A DNA stretch of 64,000 nt from Timema cristinae (GCA_039000515.1 JBCFYV010000024.1:18907541-18971540), one strand, 5' to 3'; positions 48,171-57,299 are shown, numbered from the stretch's first letter. Numbers and translations: made by a program. Notes: generated from the letters alone by a model not told the origin.

Positions 48171-51100
48171 ACCAGAGCGGTTAGTAAGACGTGGTGCTAA
48201 ATAATTCCAATTCCACTAAGCTATGCTCTAGGGACCAGCATTCCCCCCATCCCTCGATCCCAAGACAGTTGTAGATAGTCAGTCAGTATGTTTGTGTGGA
48301 CTTCTGAGTAAATCGACGCGCATGTGCATTTTAATTAGTTGGCACGCGCGGCTTGTTCCTTTGTGACTAGTGATGTGGGCTAAAGATTACTACATGTGCT
48401 TTCTAATTAGAGTAGCGCAGGTGCTCCGAAAATGGGGGCGCACTTCCAGGAAATAATTTTAAAAATAAGTCAATAATTGAAAATATTTTTTATTATATTA
48501 CGATCCCTTTTCCAAAGCCTTGATTAGTGATGTGTCTAACCATTTTTTTATAGCTAGATAGTATTTATCAATGAATCGCATATATAATGATTAATTGAAT
48601 CAATATTATAACTGTGATCAATAAAAAATTAAACATGTATATAATTTTTTTACTAAATATATATCCAAAATTAAAAACAAGTAGACAACGTTTGAATTTA
48701 GTCAACAATGAGGTAACCTCTAAACACGAACTAAAATGGAATGAAATAGTTATAAAAACCCACTCACATATACAAAGACAATATAGAAAATTATTGTCTC
48801 GTTTTAGTAGTCGACGAACATTTTACTGAAAATACTATAAGTAGAAATAGTTGTTATTGGAACCAAGATGTAGGACTTATTAGAAGCAAGTGAACCTACT
48901 GGGAAGTAGCGCTTATAAGTATTTTCGTGTAGAGACGCGGGTTCAGACCAGGGCAGGTCTACATGAACACCTCACATGTGCTTCGAGTCTTTCTAGTTTC
49001 TTGAATAGTTATGTATAAATTCATCTAGTATGAAGAGTATTGCGCCTTATACCGAACGGCCAACACTGTGGTTCATCCAAAAGAAGATTATGGTATGGTA
49101 AATTGTTGCTTTACATAAAATATATTTTCAAATATTCAACAGTATCAGCACTTGCAACAAAATCCAGCCTATTGATTCATCCTGCTGTAACGTTGTCTAT
49201 TACAACATTGTTTATTTAAAACGTTGTCAATAGTTTCTGACTCTCGTTTTACTTAACGTTGTCCCCGACTGGCTACAGTGTTGTTTTTAACCCGATTAAA
49301 TCAAGCGTCAAGTTTGAATCGTTTGACAAACGCCTGATAACCGCTCGCACTATGCAAGAGTCATGCAGACCCCGTCACGAGGTGCATTAACTTGGAGAAC
49401 CACTTTCAAATTTTGAATTTTTTTCTATGTCAACAGTTTGTTTTAGTTTTATACCGTTTTCTACCACAACAAAAAGTTTTATACTCCCACCATTTTGAGT
49501 AATTAGCATATCAAAATTGCCACTCCAAATTAAAGGGTAATTCGATCTTTATATGATTTTGAACTTTTTTCAATAAAAACTTTTTGTAATAATTCTGTAT
49601 CGCTTTGTAACATAAATTTGGTTTGCGTATGATATCTCGCCATATTAATCGAGATTTATAAAGTATAATGTAATTAATATACTACCTCAAAAGCGGATCC
49701 AAATCATTTTCATAGGGAGGAATGGGGGTGTCATAATTATAAATTACATAGTTACTTAGAATACTAGAGTTCTGTTTAAAGCCATTTAATAGTTTCTCAT
49801 TCATATTTGAGCTTATGTATTTTTTAAACAGTGGCTCTCCTCTTATATTTTTTAAAATCAGTTAGTTTATATTATAAACTATTTAGAGTGGCCCTCCTTA
49901 AACAATTTTTTGTAAAATTGATCACTCTAGAAGCTATGCATAGTCTTCGCCTTGATTTTAAATAAATAAATTATTTTAAGTCCTAAGCCATAATTATCTC
50001 GCCTGGAAATATTTCAAATTTGGATGCACCTCTAAGCTATTTGGAGTGATTCTCACTTTAATTTTTTATTCTAATTGAGTGACCACGTTGTTGTGATAAT
50101 TACCCAAAATGGATGGGGTAAAAAACTTTTTATTTGTGATAAAAAAACTACTGCAAATTGTTTGCATAGAAAAACTCCTAAATTCTAAAGTATTACCCCA
50201 GAATTAACTTTGAGTGATCACTTTGATATTCTAACTACTCAAAATGGGTGGGGATGTTATACATTTTGTTTGTGGTACAAAACAAGTAAAAAACATTGGC
50301 ATCAAAAAAAGCTCACAATTTTAAAGATGTAAACACCTCTTAATTTGTAATGGCCATTTTGATATGATTAATAGGATTACTCAAAATGGGTGGGGTACAA
50401 AACATTGGCATTGACAAAAGCTCAAAATTCTAAAGTGGTACTCCTGCAGTAACTTAGATTGAGTTACATTGATATGCTAACTACTCAAAATGGGGGATTG
50501 CGGGTAGGGTACAAAACTTTTTGTTTTTGGCACAAAACGGTACAAAACTGTGTCACCGAAAAAAATTCAAAATTTGCAAGTGGAGCTCCCCGTCACACAC
50601 CCTTCTCCTCCCACTCCAACAGCCTTTCTAAGTCATTGTTGAACAGAGCTGTCCAATGCTCCCAAGATCGGGCGGTGTAAGTCGAGTTACCCACATCGTA
50701 AGAAAAATTGGGGTATATACCAGTTTGCTAGTAATGGGAAGATTGGGCTTCGAATACCGGATGGGTGGGAGGCCACAAAAGTGTTTTAAGAGTTTTCCAC
50801 TCTACCGCTATGTGCTATTGAAAGACGCTTATTGTTAGTAATCATAACCTCTTTTTGTATCACAACAATACGGCGATAGCAACAAAGAAAGCATTTATGG
50901 GCGAAGTTTTCATGTCGCCAATGTTAGATTACTCAACCGTACTGGATCAACGAAAGAATTGCAAATATTAAACATTACAAAGCAAATTTAAGTGCTTTTA
51001 CAATCGTAAACAAATACAAATGGTAGTTAGTATGTTTATTATAAATAAGTTATTTATGTTGTACTTTATTAAGTATATTCTCTTTCTACCATATATGGGG

Positions 51101-54012
51101 AGGGTGATTGGGGTGCTTTAGTTTTAATCACTACGGTAATTAAAAAGTTAAAACCATAAATTGAAACCTTAGTTATTCATACTCTTCTACTGGTTAACTG
51201 GAGTGCGTGTTATTGTGAAAAGATACTAGTGCTCTCTAGCTTCTTACCTGATCACAGGAACTAAAGTGCAGTGAGACCTGTATTCTTTAGAGCAGTGGTT
51301 CTCAAACATTTTACTCTGTGACATTCTTTACATCCAAGTGAGGAAGTTGCGCCACCACCCCTCTACCCTCCACTCCCCATCCAGTGTTGTATGATTTGAA
51401 TACAAACATTTTGTAGGTTTATTGTAATTATGTATACCTATGCATATTGTTACATTTTGTTAGAAAATTAGCCTAGTAAAAATTAAAAATCATTCTAATT
51501 AAAACAGTTTTATATAAATAAATTTTACATCTTGCGCCCCCTTTAGCAATTATCGCGCTCGTCCTTGGAGGTTGCTCAGTACACTTTGATAACCACTGCT
51601 TTAGACCTTGGTAAATAGTTACACCAAAGAAGACTCATGTATTTAGAAACGATAGTATATACTATTTAACTAAATAGGATACATGCTGCCCTCTATTAAC
51701 ATCACAATATATCATAGCGAATGTTTCCGAACAAAACTTGGACATCGAACATTTATTTAAATTCATTTGGCCTAAAAGTCAGTTGGCCTAAAGTCATTTG
51801 GCCTAAAATGTATTTCGAATACAAAAATTGATTTAATTAAATTCGACAAAAGTCATTTGGCCTAAAAGTCAGTTGGCCTAAAAGTCATTTGGCCTAAAGT
51901 CAGTTAGCCTAAAGTCATTTGGCCTAAAATCATTTGGCCTAAACTTTAGGCCAAATGACTTTAGGCCAAATGACTTTTAGGCCAAATGACTTTTAGGCTA
52001 AATGACTTTTAGGCCAAATGACGGGTACTCCTTTTGGTCACTTTATATGTCATTTTTTGTTATTTTTGAGTAATTTGCCAATGATTATAACATCTCTCTC
52101 TGCACACATCATAGCAAACGGTGGTGCCAAGACGATGGTTAGACTACTTCCACCCCTCCCGTCTCTTCCTTCAAGCCAGTGATAGCTGGATAGCTCTTCT
52201 TCACCCTCCCCTCTAGCATAGTGGGGTTGTTAAATGAACTCGTCTAAGTTATTCTGAGCAATTTTTGCAGATAACGGGGGCTCATTATCTCGCTACATTT
52301 TTCGGAAGATGCACGTGTTGTTTATGTGAATTTTAACATTCAACATGACTAAAGTGAAAGAAATCGCCTCAAGATATATTAAAATTTTTCATTGCTGAAT
52401 ATGGCAAAAAAGTATTCTCTACCGATGGACATTTACTATATTGCAAACTCTGTGACGTGAGAGTGGTCGTAGAAGCTGTGAAGCAGCATGTCATGAAAGA
52501 AAAACACAAAGGAGGTCTTCAGCGATTCCAGGATGAGAATAAACTACAGCAAAAGCTCCTTGGCCAAACCAGTGAGTCTTCAAAACATTCTGCATTTCAC
52601 GAAGAACTGTGCGAAGCCTTCATCTGTGCTGATATTTTCCTGAGCAAAGTTAACAATCCGAGATTGCGTGGTTTTTTAGAAAAGCACACCGGAAAGCACT
52701 TGCCAAACTCCTCCACACCAAGAAAACATTATGTCAGCCGTTGCTATGAAAAAACCATGAAGAAGATACAAGAAAAAGTAGCAGAAAAAAAAATATGGGT
52801 GTCTACGGATGGATGAGACAACTGACTCTCTGTCACAGAGTTGCTGAATATATTCGAGAGCAATTCATCTAAGTTGACTGCCTGATTGGGTGTGTGAAGA
52901 AAGATTTCCTGAAGGCATTATCTCGAGTGGCATCATTCAAGTCAGAAGTCCTGAATGTTCCTTTGCTGCTGGCTCCCATTTTAACCAGATGGGGGACTTG
53001 GATTGAATTATGCAACTATTACTGTGAGAACTTCCAAGTTGTGAAAAAAGTTCATAGACTCATTTGACAGCAATGAAGCGACCACAATTAAAGTTGCACA
53101 GGAACTAGTTTCTGATCCTTAAATTGCAGGTAAGTTTTCCTACCTAAAATGGAATTTTGGATTTCTGCCTAGTGCCATTACTTCCTTGGAGAAGTCAGCA
53201 GTGCTATTAGTGGAACAAATAGATTTTATAAAGAAAGTTGTGAATGACCTAAATATTGTGATTGGAAAAGTGGGAAAGGCTGTGGAAAAGAAAATTGAGC
53301 AAGTTTTTAAAAAAAAAAGAAAGATATGAAACACTGTGCTTAATTGAAGATGAGCTATCAGGGAAAAACTTTTTTCTTGGTAAAATTTCAGGAGATTTTG
53401 AACAAAGTGACATATTTTATTTCAAGTGTGCTCCTGAGATGTCAGTAGAAGTGGAAAGGAGCTTCTCTATGTTCAAAGCATTGTTAGTAGATAATAGAAA
53501 AACATTCTTTTTCAAAAATCTACACATGATTTTTGTTGTGCAATGCAATTCTGGACTGTTGAAATAAAAACTCTTAAGTTTGCCATGTCAAATTAAATTG
53601 TCAGAAAACATCAAATGAATTTGTATGTCTTTTTCTTGTTTTATTTTGTATGGAATATGTTTTGTTGACAAGATAAAAACTTTTAGTTTGGCACAGAAAC
53701 GGAACATTAAATTACATTTTATGGTTTTGTTTCAGTTTACTTGTTTTAGTAGGGTAGAAAGATGTTTTTGGTTAAAAAAAATTTTTTTTAGTTTTAAAGA
53801 GCATTTTTTTAAAAATCTTTTGGGCCATAAATGCATTTTTAATAGAAAATATTTGTGTGTATAGCCCGAACAGATAGTAATGCGCGGTGATGACGATGAT
53901 GATGATGATAATAATAATGATAATATTATCAGCAGCAGCATTATTTATTAATAATCATCATCATTATTATTATTTTATTTTATTATTATTTTATAATATA
54001 TATATTATTTTA

Positions 54013-54048
<36 letters not shown>

Positions 54049-56670
54049 GTAGAAATTTTAGGTCATAAAAATTTTAGCCCTAGATATTATCAATACTTAT
54101 AAAATAACACTATCAATTTTGGCTGTAAAAAAAAGTATTTTCTAAAAGGCCTTTCTTGTGAAATTTCGATTCATTCCATTTAAATAGTTTTGAACATTTT
54201 CCATCAGACATCTCTAATAAAAGTATCTAGTCTTCTCTTACATTAGTGTTTATAGCCTCCCTCTTGAGCAAAGTTTCTGACTACAATAATAAATAACACT
54301 TGCTGGTAGACAATCTCTGCTCACCATTTTTGTTGGCTTTGGTGGCATGAATGATTAGTCCATCTGGATGTCCTCCTCTGATGTCAGGACCTTCCTCTTC
54401 TGGTTTTTTATAGACTAGAAAGCGTGTAATGTCAAGTTCTTCAAGAGGATTACATTCTTCTGACAGTTCGGGATTCCCTTCACTCTTCACTATTGGTGCG
54501 GCATTCACATTTGCCGGGGTGGGGGCAGGGATAGTATCTAATTGCTGAACTGGCGGCTTTCTTGGATTTTCCCTAGATAATGAAGAGCAAAAACATAATT
54601 TAAATATATGAAAATAAATAAATTTTGATATTTATATTTAAGCCCCATTTAATAACTAACACCATACAACATAAGTTTGCAGTGTTGAATATTTGTTTTA
54701 TTCACCTAAGTATTTGAACTAATTTCACACATCCTAGTTCATTCATTCCATTACCAAAATCTCTTTTCGCTTTTTGAGGTACATTTTGTTATATTTGGAA
54801 GGAGGTAACAACAACAAAATGGATAGAAACATATTAAAGAGACAAAACCCAATATGGCTTTTCCCATGTTCTTATCTAAGCATTCTATCAATCTTTATCC
54901 ATCTTTATTACACCATCATTCAAATATAACATAGTGTATTCAATCTTTGGTTATTTACGATTGCAGACATATAATATTAAATATATTTTCAATACAATAT
55001 GAGATTACTCACCGAAGGTGAACTGTCTCTCTCTCTTCTACGTGGTTGACCTTAACACGTGGAGTAGTGGGTGAAGTAGGGGGTGGGCTAGCCGCAGATT
55101 TAACACTTGATGTGCGGCTTCGTTTAGGAGGCAGGGCAGGGGGTAAACCTGTAACTTCTTTTGAGGGCGACACTGGAACTTCCACACTGCACAAAGCAAC
55201 AATATAAACATGTACTTTCAAAATGTATAACAAATTCACATTTGTTTGATAATTAAAAAACTTTTAGATTCATTTTGATAATGTGCCAGAAAAACAGGTA
55301 AAATTGTTTGGATATAATTAAATTGTAGGTAAATCCCTCAGTATGATTGTCTTTAAATAAGGTTAAGATAATGAACCCAGATAATGATGAAACAAATCTA
55401 ATATTTTTAAATTTGAATTTAAGAGATAAGCTGACAGTTTGGTATTACATTTCTAATTTAAATCAACACAATTAGTTAAACAATGAGTCATTCACAAAAT
55501 ATCAATTAAAAATTGTCAAGATCATAATCTTACACAACTTTATATTGGTTTCAATAATTTAATAAATAAAATGTTTTGTAAAAAAAAAAAAAAACTCGGT
55601 GGCATAGTTGGCTAACACGCTAGTCGTGTTGAGCTCGACCGCCGAGGGCAGGGAGATCGAGGTTCGAATCTCGGTCGGGTGAACTGTTTTTTTTTTTTCC
55701 TAAATGGTTTTTCACTCTCCCTCCACGCAAATGCGGGTTCACTTCCTCTAATTCAACCTTCCCAATTCCCAATCCATTAGCGTAATTAGTACTTAAAGCG
55801 TATAACTCGAACAGGTAGTAAGATGCAGTGCTAAATTATAATTATATATATATATAATTGTAAAGAAAAGAGTGTGTCCACTATTTCATTAGTTCAAAGA
55901 CCCTATGTTTTTTTCCTGGAGGTTTTTCCAAAAAAATTGCCTGTGTTTTCTCGGTTCTTTTTGTTCCATACAGATAAGTTTAATAATACAGTCAACTCTT
56001 GATAAATCGGACCTCAATATCTCGAACTTAGAATTGATTTTAACAAAATTTTCCAAAAAATAAAATTTGATTTATTAACACGCCAGTTGCATGCTGGAAG
56101 GCTAAAAATATTGTAGAAGTAGTATAATGCAAGAGGCTGGCAGAGATCTTGCAACGCTGCGCCACTACACCTCTCATCTCGCCCCCGCACACCCAAAACA
56201 GTATTTAGATAATTTGCAAGTACTATAGGCCTATTGTGCTCTCAACCTTTTCCATAGAAGTACCTAGCTGTGCTGTGTTATTTGTGTATGTATTTTATCC
56301 TATATGTATTGATTACCTCGTCACATTAAAGTATAATATTACTTTAGATAAAGTATCAGTTTTCATTCCTTTGGCACAATTTTATTTCCCCTCGCTAAGA
56401 CAAACTTTTTGTAACTTGGACAGACCTCTGCCCCCTTTAGTATGAGTTATTGAGAGTTTACTAATATATACCACTGTTTGTGTGGGGTGGGTGATACAAC
56501 TTGAGTGTGCGAAGCCACACTGGAGAAGGAGCACGATTGCGTGGACGTGAGCGACATCTCCTGCTGCTGCCACTCGGCCTGGAGCAGGTTGTAGGTGTGT
56601 ACAGAGTGACGCAGGAAATCATTGGTGTTGGCATGGGAACAGTTCCCAAACATCTCCATGTAGGCCATGA
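33916..56670 (-). CDS. RAPGEF1: RapGEF1/C3G, Rap guanine nucleotide exchange factor, 3' ten exons (partial)
   Basis: The minus-strand exon join is 56670-56472, 55186-55013, 54572-54325, 42031-42017, 39849-39651, 39038-38859, 37780-37601, 36795-36517, 35482-35351 and 34048-33916. All junctions have GT donors and AG acceptors and all phases agree, giving 578 residues to the TGA. Residues 81-88 (PPALPPKR) fit the Crk SH3 ligand P-x-L-P-x-K. Residues about 155-300 form the RasGEF N-terminal module ([24 protein letters not shown]). From about 345 comes the CDC25 domain ([55 protein letters not shown]), with [15 protein letters not shown] near the end. The protein loads GTP on Rap1 downstream of Crk at adhesion and receptor complexes. 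Vertebrate C3G is about 1,080 aa, so the N-terminal half is missing here. Residue spacing and catalytic motifs look intact. Confidence 0.93.
34195..34680. repeat. degenerate tandem repeat in RapGEF1 last intron
   Basis: Units of about 33-36 bp follow the pattern CTTTTAAAATTACTGTTC then ATTCCTGCTTCATA. About ten imperfect copies, best preserved at 34230-34430. Confidence 0.6.
35351..35482 (-). CDS. RAPGEF1: RapGEF1 exon, CDC25 domain core
   Basis: Encodes [18 protein letters not shown] then [20 protein letters not shown]. The L-x-D-L-T-F-x-H-x-G-N motif is a conserved CDC25 structural block. The donor is GTAAGT and the acceptor TTTCAG. Confidence 0.95.
35581..36371. repeat. inverted repeat in RapGEF1 intron, arms about 165 bp
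   Basis: The arms 35581-35741 and 36205-36371 pair, for example GGGCAAGGCCTACAC with GTGTAGGCCTTGCCC and GGCAGCATGGCT with AGCCATGCTGCC. The spacer is about 460 nt. A related GTTATATTTGGAAGGA piece also occurs at 36422 and 54787, so the element has further partial copies. Confidence 0.7.
36517..36795 (-). CDS. RAPGEF1: RapGEF1 exon, CDC25 domain
   Basis: Encodes [51 protein letters not shown] and [12 protein letters not shown], ending in CIPYI across the next junction. It contains the strongest RasGEF signature (K-x-L-x-x-L-x-N-F-N-x-x-x-A-x-x-x-A-x-x-S-x-x-I-x-R-L) and near identity to vertebrate C3G as I recall it. Confidence 0.96.
37601..37780 (-). CDS. RAPGEF1: RapGEF1 exon, start of CDC25 domain
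   Basis: Encodes [20 protein letters not shown] ... [14 protein letters not shown] ... [14 protein letters not shown]. The A-x-Q-x-T-L-x-D/E-x-x-L-x-x-x-I-x-x-x-E order marks the N-terminal CDC25 helices. It ends at TG with donor GTAAGA; the next exon supplies G to make the Trp codon. Confidence 0.95.
38484..38730 (+). repeat. tRNA-derived SINE, family A, in RapGEF1 intron
   Basis: ACCTGCTTCAGTAGACACAT head, GAGGTTCGAATCCCGGCCAG B-box region, degraded CCACTCCCTCT middle, tail TTTAAACAGGTAGTAAAATG. Antisense to the gene. Confidence 0.7.
38859..39038 (-). CDS. RAPGEF1: RapGEF1 exon, RasGEF N-terminal module
   Basis: Encodes [39 protein letters not shown] and a serine/threonine-rich link. The L-x-x-G-x-L-x-x-A-x-x-L-R-x-K pattern lies at the end of the N-terminal module. 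The acceptor is TTTCAG and the donor GTACAA is weaker than its neighbours. Confidence 0.92.
39281..39515 (+). repeat. tRNA-derived SINE, family A, in RapGEF1 intron
   Basis: ACCTGCTCCAGTAATTGAAT head, GGGGTTCAAATCCTGATCAG B-box region, CCCTAAATGGTTTACCACTC middle, shortened tail CCCAACAGGTAATAAAATGA. Antisense to the gene. Confidence 0.7.
39651..39849 (-). CDS. RAPGEF1: RapGEF1 exon, RasGEF N-terminal module
   Basis: Encodes [39 protein letters not shown] and [26 protein letters not shown] is the classic RasGEF_N motif. The donor is GTAAGT and the acceptor TTATAG. Confidence 0.95.
41279..41840. mobile_element. hAT-type MITE with perfect 8-bp target duplication
   Basis: GCTTAAAC occurs at 41271-41278 and 41841-41848, exactly flanking termini CAACAATTCTTAACC and GGTTAAGAACCACCG. 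Subterminal GGGGGCC blocks are inverted as well. A pogo-like fragment (AGTAGACTCTCGATTGTCCA at 41403) lies inside. Located in the 2.2 kb intron of RapGEF1. Confidence 0.85.
42017..42031 (-). CDS. RAPGEF1: RapGEF1 15-nt microexon
   Basis: The minus strand has a pyrimidine-rich acceptor CATACTTTCAG, the exon AGGAAAATGAAACAG and the donor GTATGA. It starts and ends in phase 1, so it inserts five residues (ENETA after a junction E) while keeping frame. Skipping it also keeps frame. It sits just before the RasGEF N-terminal [10 protein letters not shown] block. Too short for any ORF scan; found by phase requirement between 54325 and 39849. Confidence 0.7.
42515..42670. repeat. SINE family C fragment, rearranged
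   Basis: AAAAATGACATCTTGACATA (inverted piece) is followed by TTTTTCAATTTAAAGAATAT and GGCTTCAACCATACTTAATA. The TTTTTCAATTTAAAGAAT block also follows the family C head at 63677. Confidence 0.4.
43160..43262. repeat. short tandem repeat, three units of about 36 bp
   Basis: Units follow TTATTGGTTTATCAAAC then ATTTGAAAA-TTGTA, with small changes. Located inside the large RapGEF1 intron. Confidence 0.75.
43520..43767 (-). repeat. tRNA-derived SINE, family A
   Basis: On the plus strand it appears inverted: TTACCTGTTCATGTTATAC (tail), AGAGTGGAAAAGAATTTC (middle), CTCAAACCTCGATTTCC (B box), then the head. Same orientation as RapGEF1. Confidence 0.7.
44609..44838. repeat. GGCC-rich tandem array, 15 units of 15-17 bp
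   Basis: Fifteen units of GGCCTAAAAGTCATTT, with variants lacking one A or carrying CAGTT or CAGAT. All face the same way. Preceded by GGTCGGAGACGCGGCAGTA. The same unit forms a palindromic array at 51761-52022. Confidence 0.95.
44990..45510 (-). pseudogene. non-LTR retrotransposon ORF2 C-terminal remnant
   Basis: Minus-strand fragments read [51 protein letters not shown], then [19 protein letters not shown] and [19 protein letters not shown]. This is the post-RT order I-x-P-V-x-x-Y-x-x-E-T-W, E-W-R-x-x-x-N-x-E-L, I-x-R-x-I-K-x-x-R-L-x-W-x-G-H, D-R-x-R-W-R-x-x-V of RTE/Jockey-like ORF2. Frameshifts and stops are frequent. Confidence 0.8.
45724..46292 (+). mobile_element. possible non-autonomous Helitron
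   Basis: TCTATACTACTTATCAAAG at 45724 resembles the Helitron 5' end (TCTMTACTA), followed by the usual GTGT-G-TGT and GTCGTTCTGTTG-rich segment and ATTTCGATGGAG. A CTAG at 46289-46292 could be the 3' end. The A/T host nucleotides expected at the edges are not both present and the subterminal hairpin is weak. Confidence 0.3.
48082..48205. repeat. ATT microsatellite joined to a SINE tail
   Basis: Long (ATT)n/(TTA)n run to about 48170, then ACCAGAGCGGTTAGTAAGAC and GTGGTGCTAAATAATT, the family A/B tail. The SINE head is missing. Confidence 0.75.
49420..50600. repeat. complex tandem repeat, unit about 120-150 bp, partly inverted
   Basis: From 50030 units share CTACTCAAAATGGGTGGGG, TACAAAACTTTTTGTTT and AAAAGCTCAAAATTCTAAAG. 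An inverted copy occurs at about 49420-49540 (AAAAAGTTTTATACTCCCAC then CCATTTTGAGTAATTAGC). Between them (49840-50050) are inverted copies of the minisatellite from 10173-11854, for example TATTTAGAGTGGCCCTCCTT. Confidence 0.7.
50650..50850 (+). repeat. SINE family A, strongly degraded
   Basis: Only GGGAAGATTGGGCTTCGAAT (B-box region) and TTTTCCACTCTACCGC-like middle can be aligned. Confidence 0.3.
51293..51598. mobile_element. hAT-type MITE, 306 bp
   Basis: The termini CAGTGGTTCTCAAAC and TTTGATAACCACTG are flanked by CTTTAGAG (51285-51292) and CTTTAGAC (51599-51606), a 7/8 match. Subterminal GCGCCACC and GCGCCCCC are present. CAGTGGTTCTCAA is a widespread hAT terminus. Confidence 0.85.
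51761..52022. repeat. GGCC-rich palindromic array
   Basis: Direct units of GGCCTAAAAGTCATTT run to 51943. They then invert sharply to AAATGACTTTTAGGCC units to 52022. The centre is a perfect palindrome, CATTTGGCCTAAA, one C, TTTAGGCCAAATG (51931-51957). A 45-bp non-repeat segment interrupts at about 51809-51850. Confidence 0.92.
52345..53567 (+). pseudogene. hAT transposase pseudogene, CGGBP1/ZBED-like
   Basis: A start codon at 52345 is followed by a frameshift within about 55 nt. Then comes a BED-type zinc finger ([12 protein letters not shown] ... QHVMKEKH: C-x2-C and H-x5-H). Next is [20 protein letters not shown] and [11 protein letters not shown], as in CGGBP1-like transposases, ending in TGA at 52814-52816. 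Shifted frames continue with [20 protein letters not shown] and, at 53262-53567, [20 protein letters not shown] then [19 protein letters not shown], the hAT dimerisation motif. At least three frame changes and stops mean no functional transposase. Confidence 0.88.
53855..54050. repeat. SINE tail followed by ATG/AAT/ATT microsatellites
   Basis: TATAGCCCGAACAGATAGTA then GCGCGGTGATGACGATGATG is the family A tail passing directly into GAT, AAT and ATT runs to about 54050. Shows the tail seeding a microsatellite. Confidence 0.75.
54325..54572 (-). CDS. RAPGEF1: RapGEF1 exon, linker and start of RasGEF N-terminal module
   Basis: Encodes a proline-rich linker ([19 protein letters not shown]) and [20 protein letters not shown] then [20 protein letters not shown]. 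The EEEGPD-RGG-x-D-x-LI-HAT motif is characteristic of C3G. The donor GTGAGC gives phase 1. Confidence 0.94.
55013..55186 (-). CDS. RAPGEF1: RapGEF1 exon with Crk SH3-binding motif
   Basis: Encodes [20 protein letters not shown] then [24 protein letters not shown] fits the P-x-L-P-x-K consensus bound by the N-terminal SH3 of Crk, the defining adaptor site of C3G. The donor is GTGAGT and the acceptor GTGCAG. Confidence 0.9.
55595..55858 (+). repeat. tRNA-derived SINE, family A, full length
   Basis: CTCGGTGGCATAGTTGGCTA head, GAGGTTCGAATCTCGGTCGG B box, 12-T run, CCTAAATGGTTTTTCACTC middle, tail ATAACTCGAACAGGTAGTA and GTGCTAAATTATAATTATA. Possible A-rich target duplication (TTGTAAAAAAAA at 55576, TTGTAAAGAAAAG after the tail). 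Confidence 0.85.
55989..56464. mobile_element. pogo/Tigger-like MITE abutting a RapGEF1 splice donor
   Basis: CAGTCAACTCTTGATAAATC at the left (preceded by TA) is inverted at the right as GAGTTATTGAGAGTTTACTA, followed by ATATA. Subterminal GGACCTC mirrors GACAGACCTC. It ends within about eight bases of the RapGEF1 donor at 56470-56471. Confidence 0.65.
56472..56670 (-). CDS. RAPGEF1: RapGEF1 most upstream exon seen in the window
   Basis: Encodes [40 protein letters not shown] and a Ser/Thr-rich stretch to TPHKQ. The acceptor is TTCCAG and the donor GTATAT. Phase 2 at its 3' end fits the next exon exactly. I do not recognise a domain; the exon is assigned by phase, orientation and spacing. 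The upstream exon supplying the first codon base was not found. Confidence 0.65.
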
Positions 56671-57290
56671 CTGGAACACAACCATTACAGAATATACTCC
56701 AAAGGTGTAAACTATAAGAATAGGTACATCTTGTATTTCATATTTGTTATATTTATATTGTAAAAGAAAATAAACGGTACACGTTTTAGCTGGAAAACAC
56801 ATCTTGACTAGTGAATTTTTAAATTATGTCTTTAGCTTAAAAGCAATATTAACTAGTGGTTGGAAGAAACACATGGTTAGGAATAAACCTGCTTTATAAA
56901 ATAAACACGAAACAAATTATTTCCTCAAAATTGTTATTAGTATGTTATATTGCAAGATAATAAACTGAGTTCTGAGTTTCTTTGAAAACAAGTTTTAAGA
57001 AAGACATTTGGAGCTAAAAGGGATGAACAAACATAAGAGTGGAGAAAGTTACATAATGACGAATTTCATGCTCTGTAAGGTAGGTGAGCAGGTTGAAGTG
57101 GGATGGTCATTTAGAGCATATGGACGATACAGGCGTGTACACAACATTTGAGTAAAACAAATCATTGATGGAAGGATAGCATCAAAATGGATTTGAATGT
57201 GGTTTGGTGTCATGATCGGATTAAATGGTGTGCTTATGTTATGGTAACCACTAACTTTTGAGTTCAGATTTAACATTAGTTGGTTAATTT
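56671..57290 (-). other. RapGEF1 upstream intron, unassigned
   Basis: No exon or recognisable repeat. An AT-rich pyrimidine stretch precedes the exon acceptor on the minus strand. Confidence 0.4.
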
Positions 57291-57299
57291 TTATTTTGT

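Larger units (their letters stand above)
42032..54324 (-). other. 12.3 kb RapGEF1 intron, transposon-rich
   Basis: This intron separates the microexon from the exon at 54325-54572. It holds SINEs, two GGCC-rich arrays, a non-LTR remnant, a possible Helitron end, complex tandem repeats, a hAT MITE and a dead hAT transposase, listed separately. Stretches 46300-48080 and 48200-49400 contain nothing I can name beyond a GC-richer patch at 47530-47700. Confidence 0.8.

Noticed and set aside
56461..56802. Alternative minus-strand frames of 63 and 113 codons around the upstream RapGEF1 exon
   Set aside because: Their frames do not fit the phase required by the next exon. The frame with [10 protein letters not shown] does.
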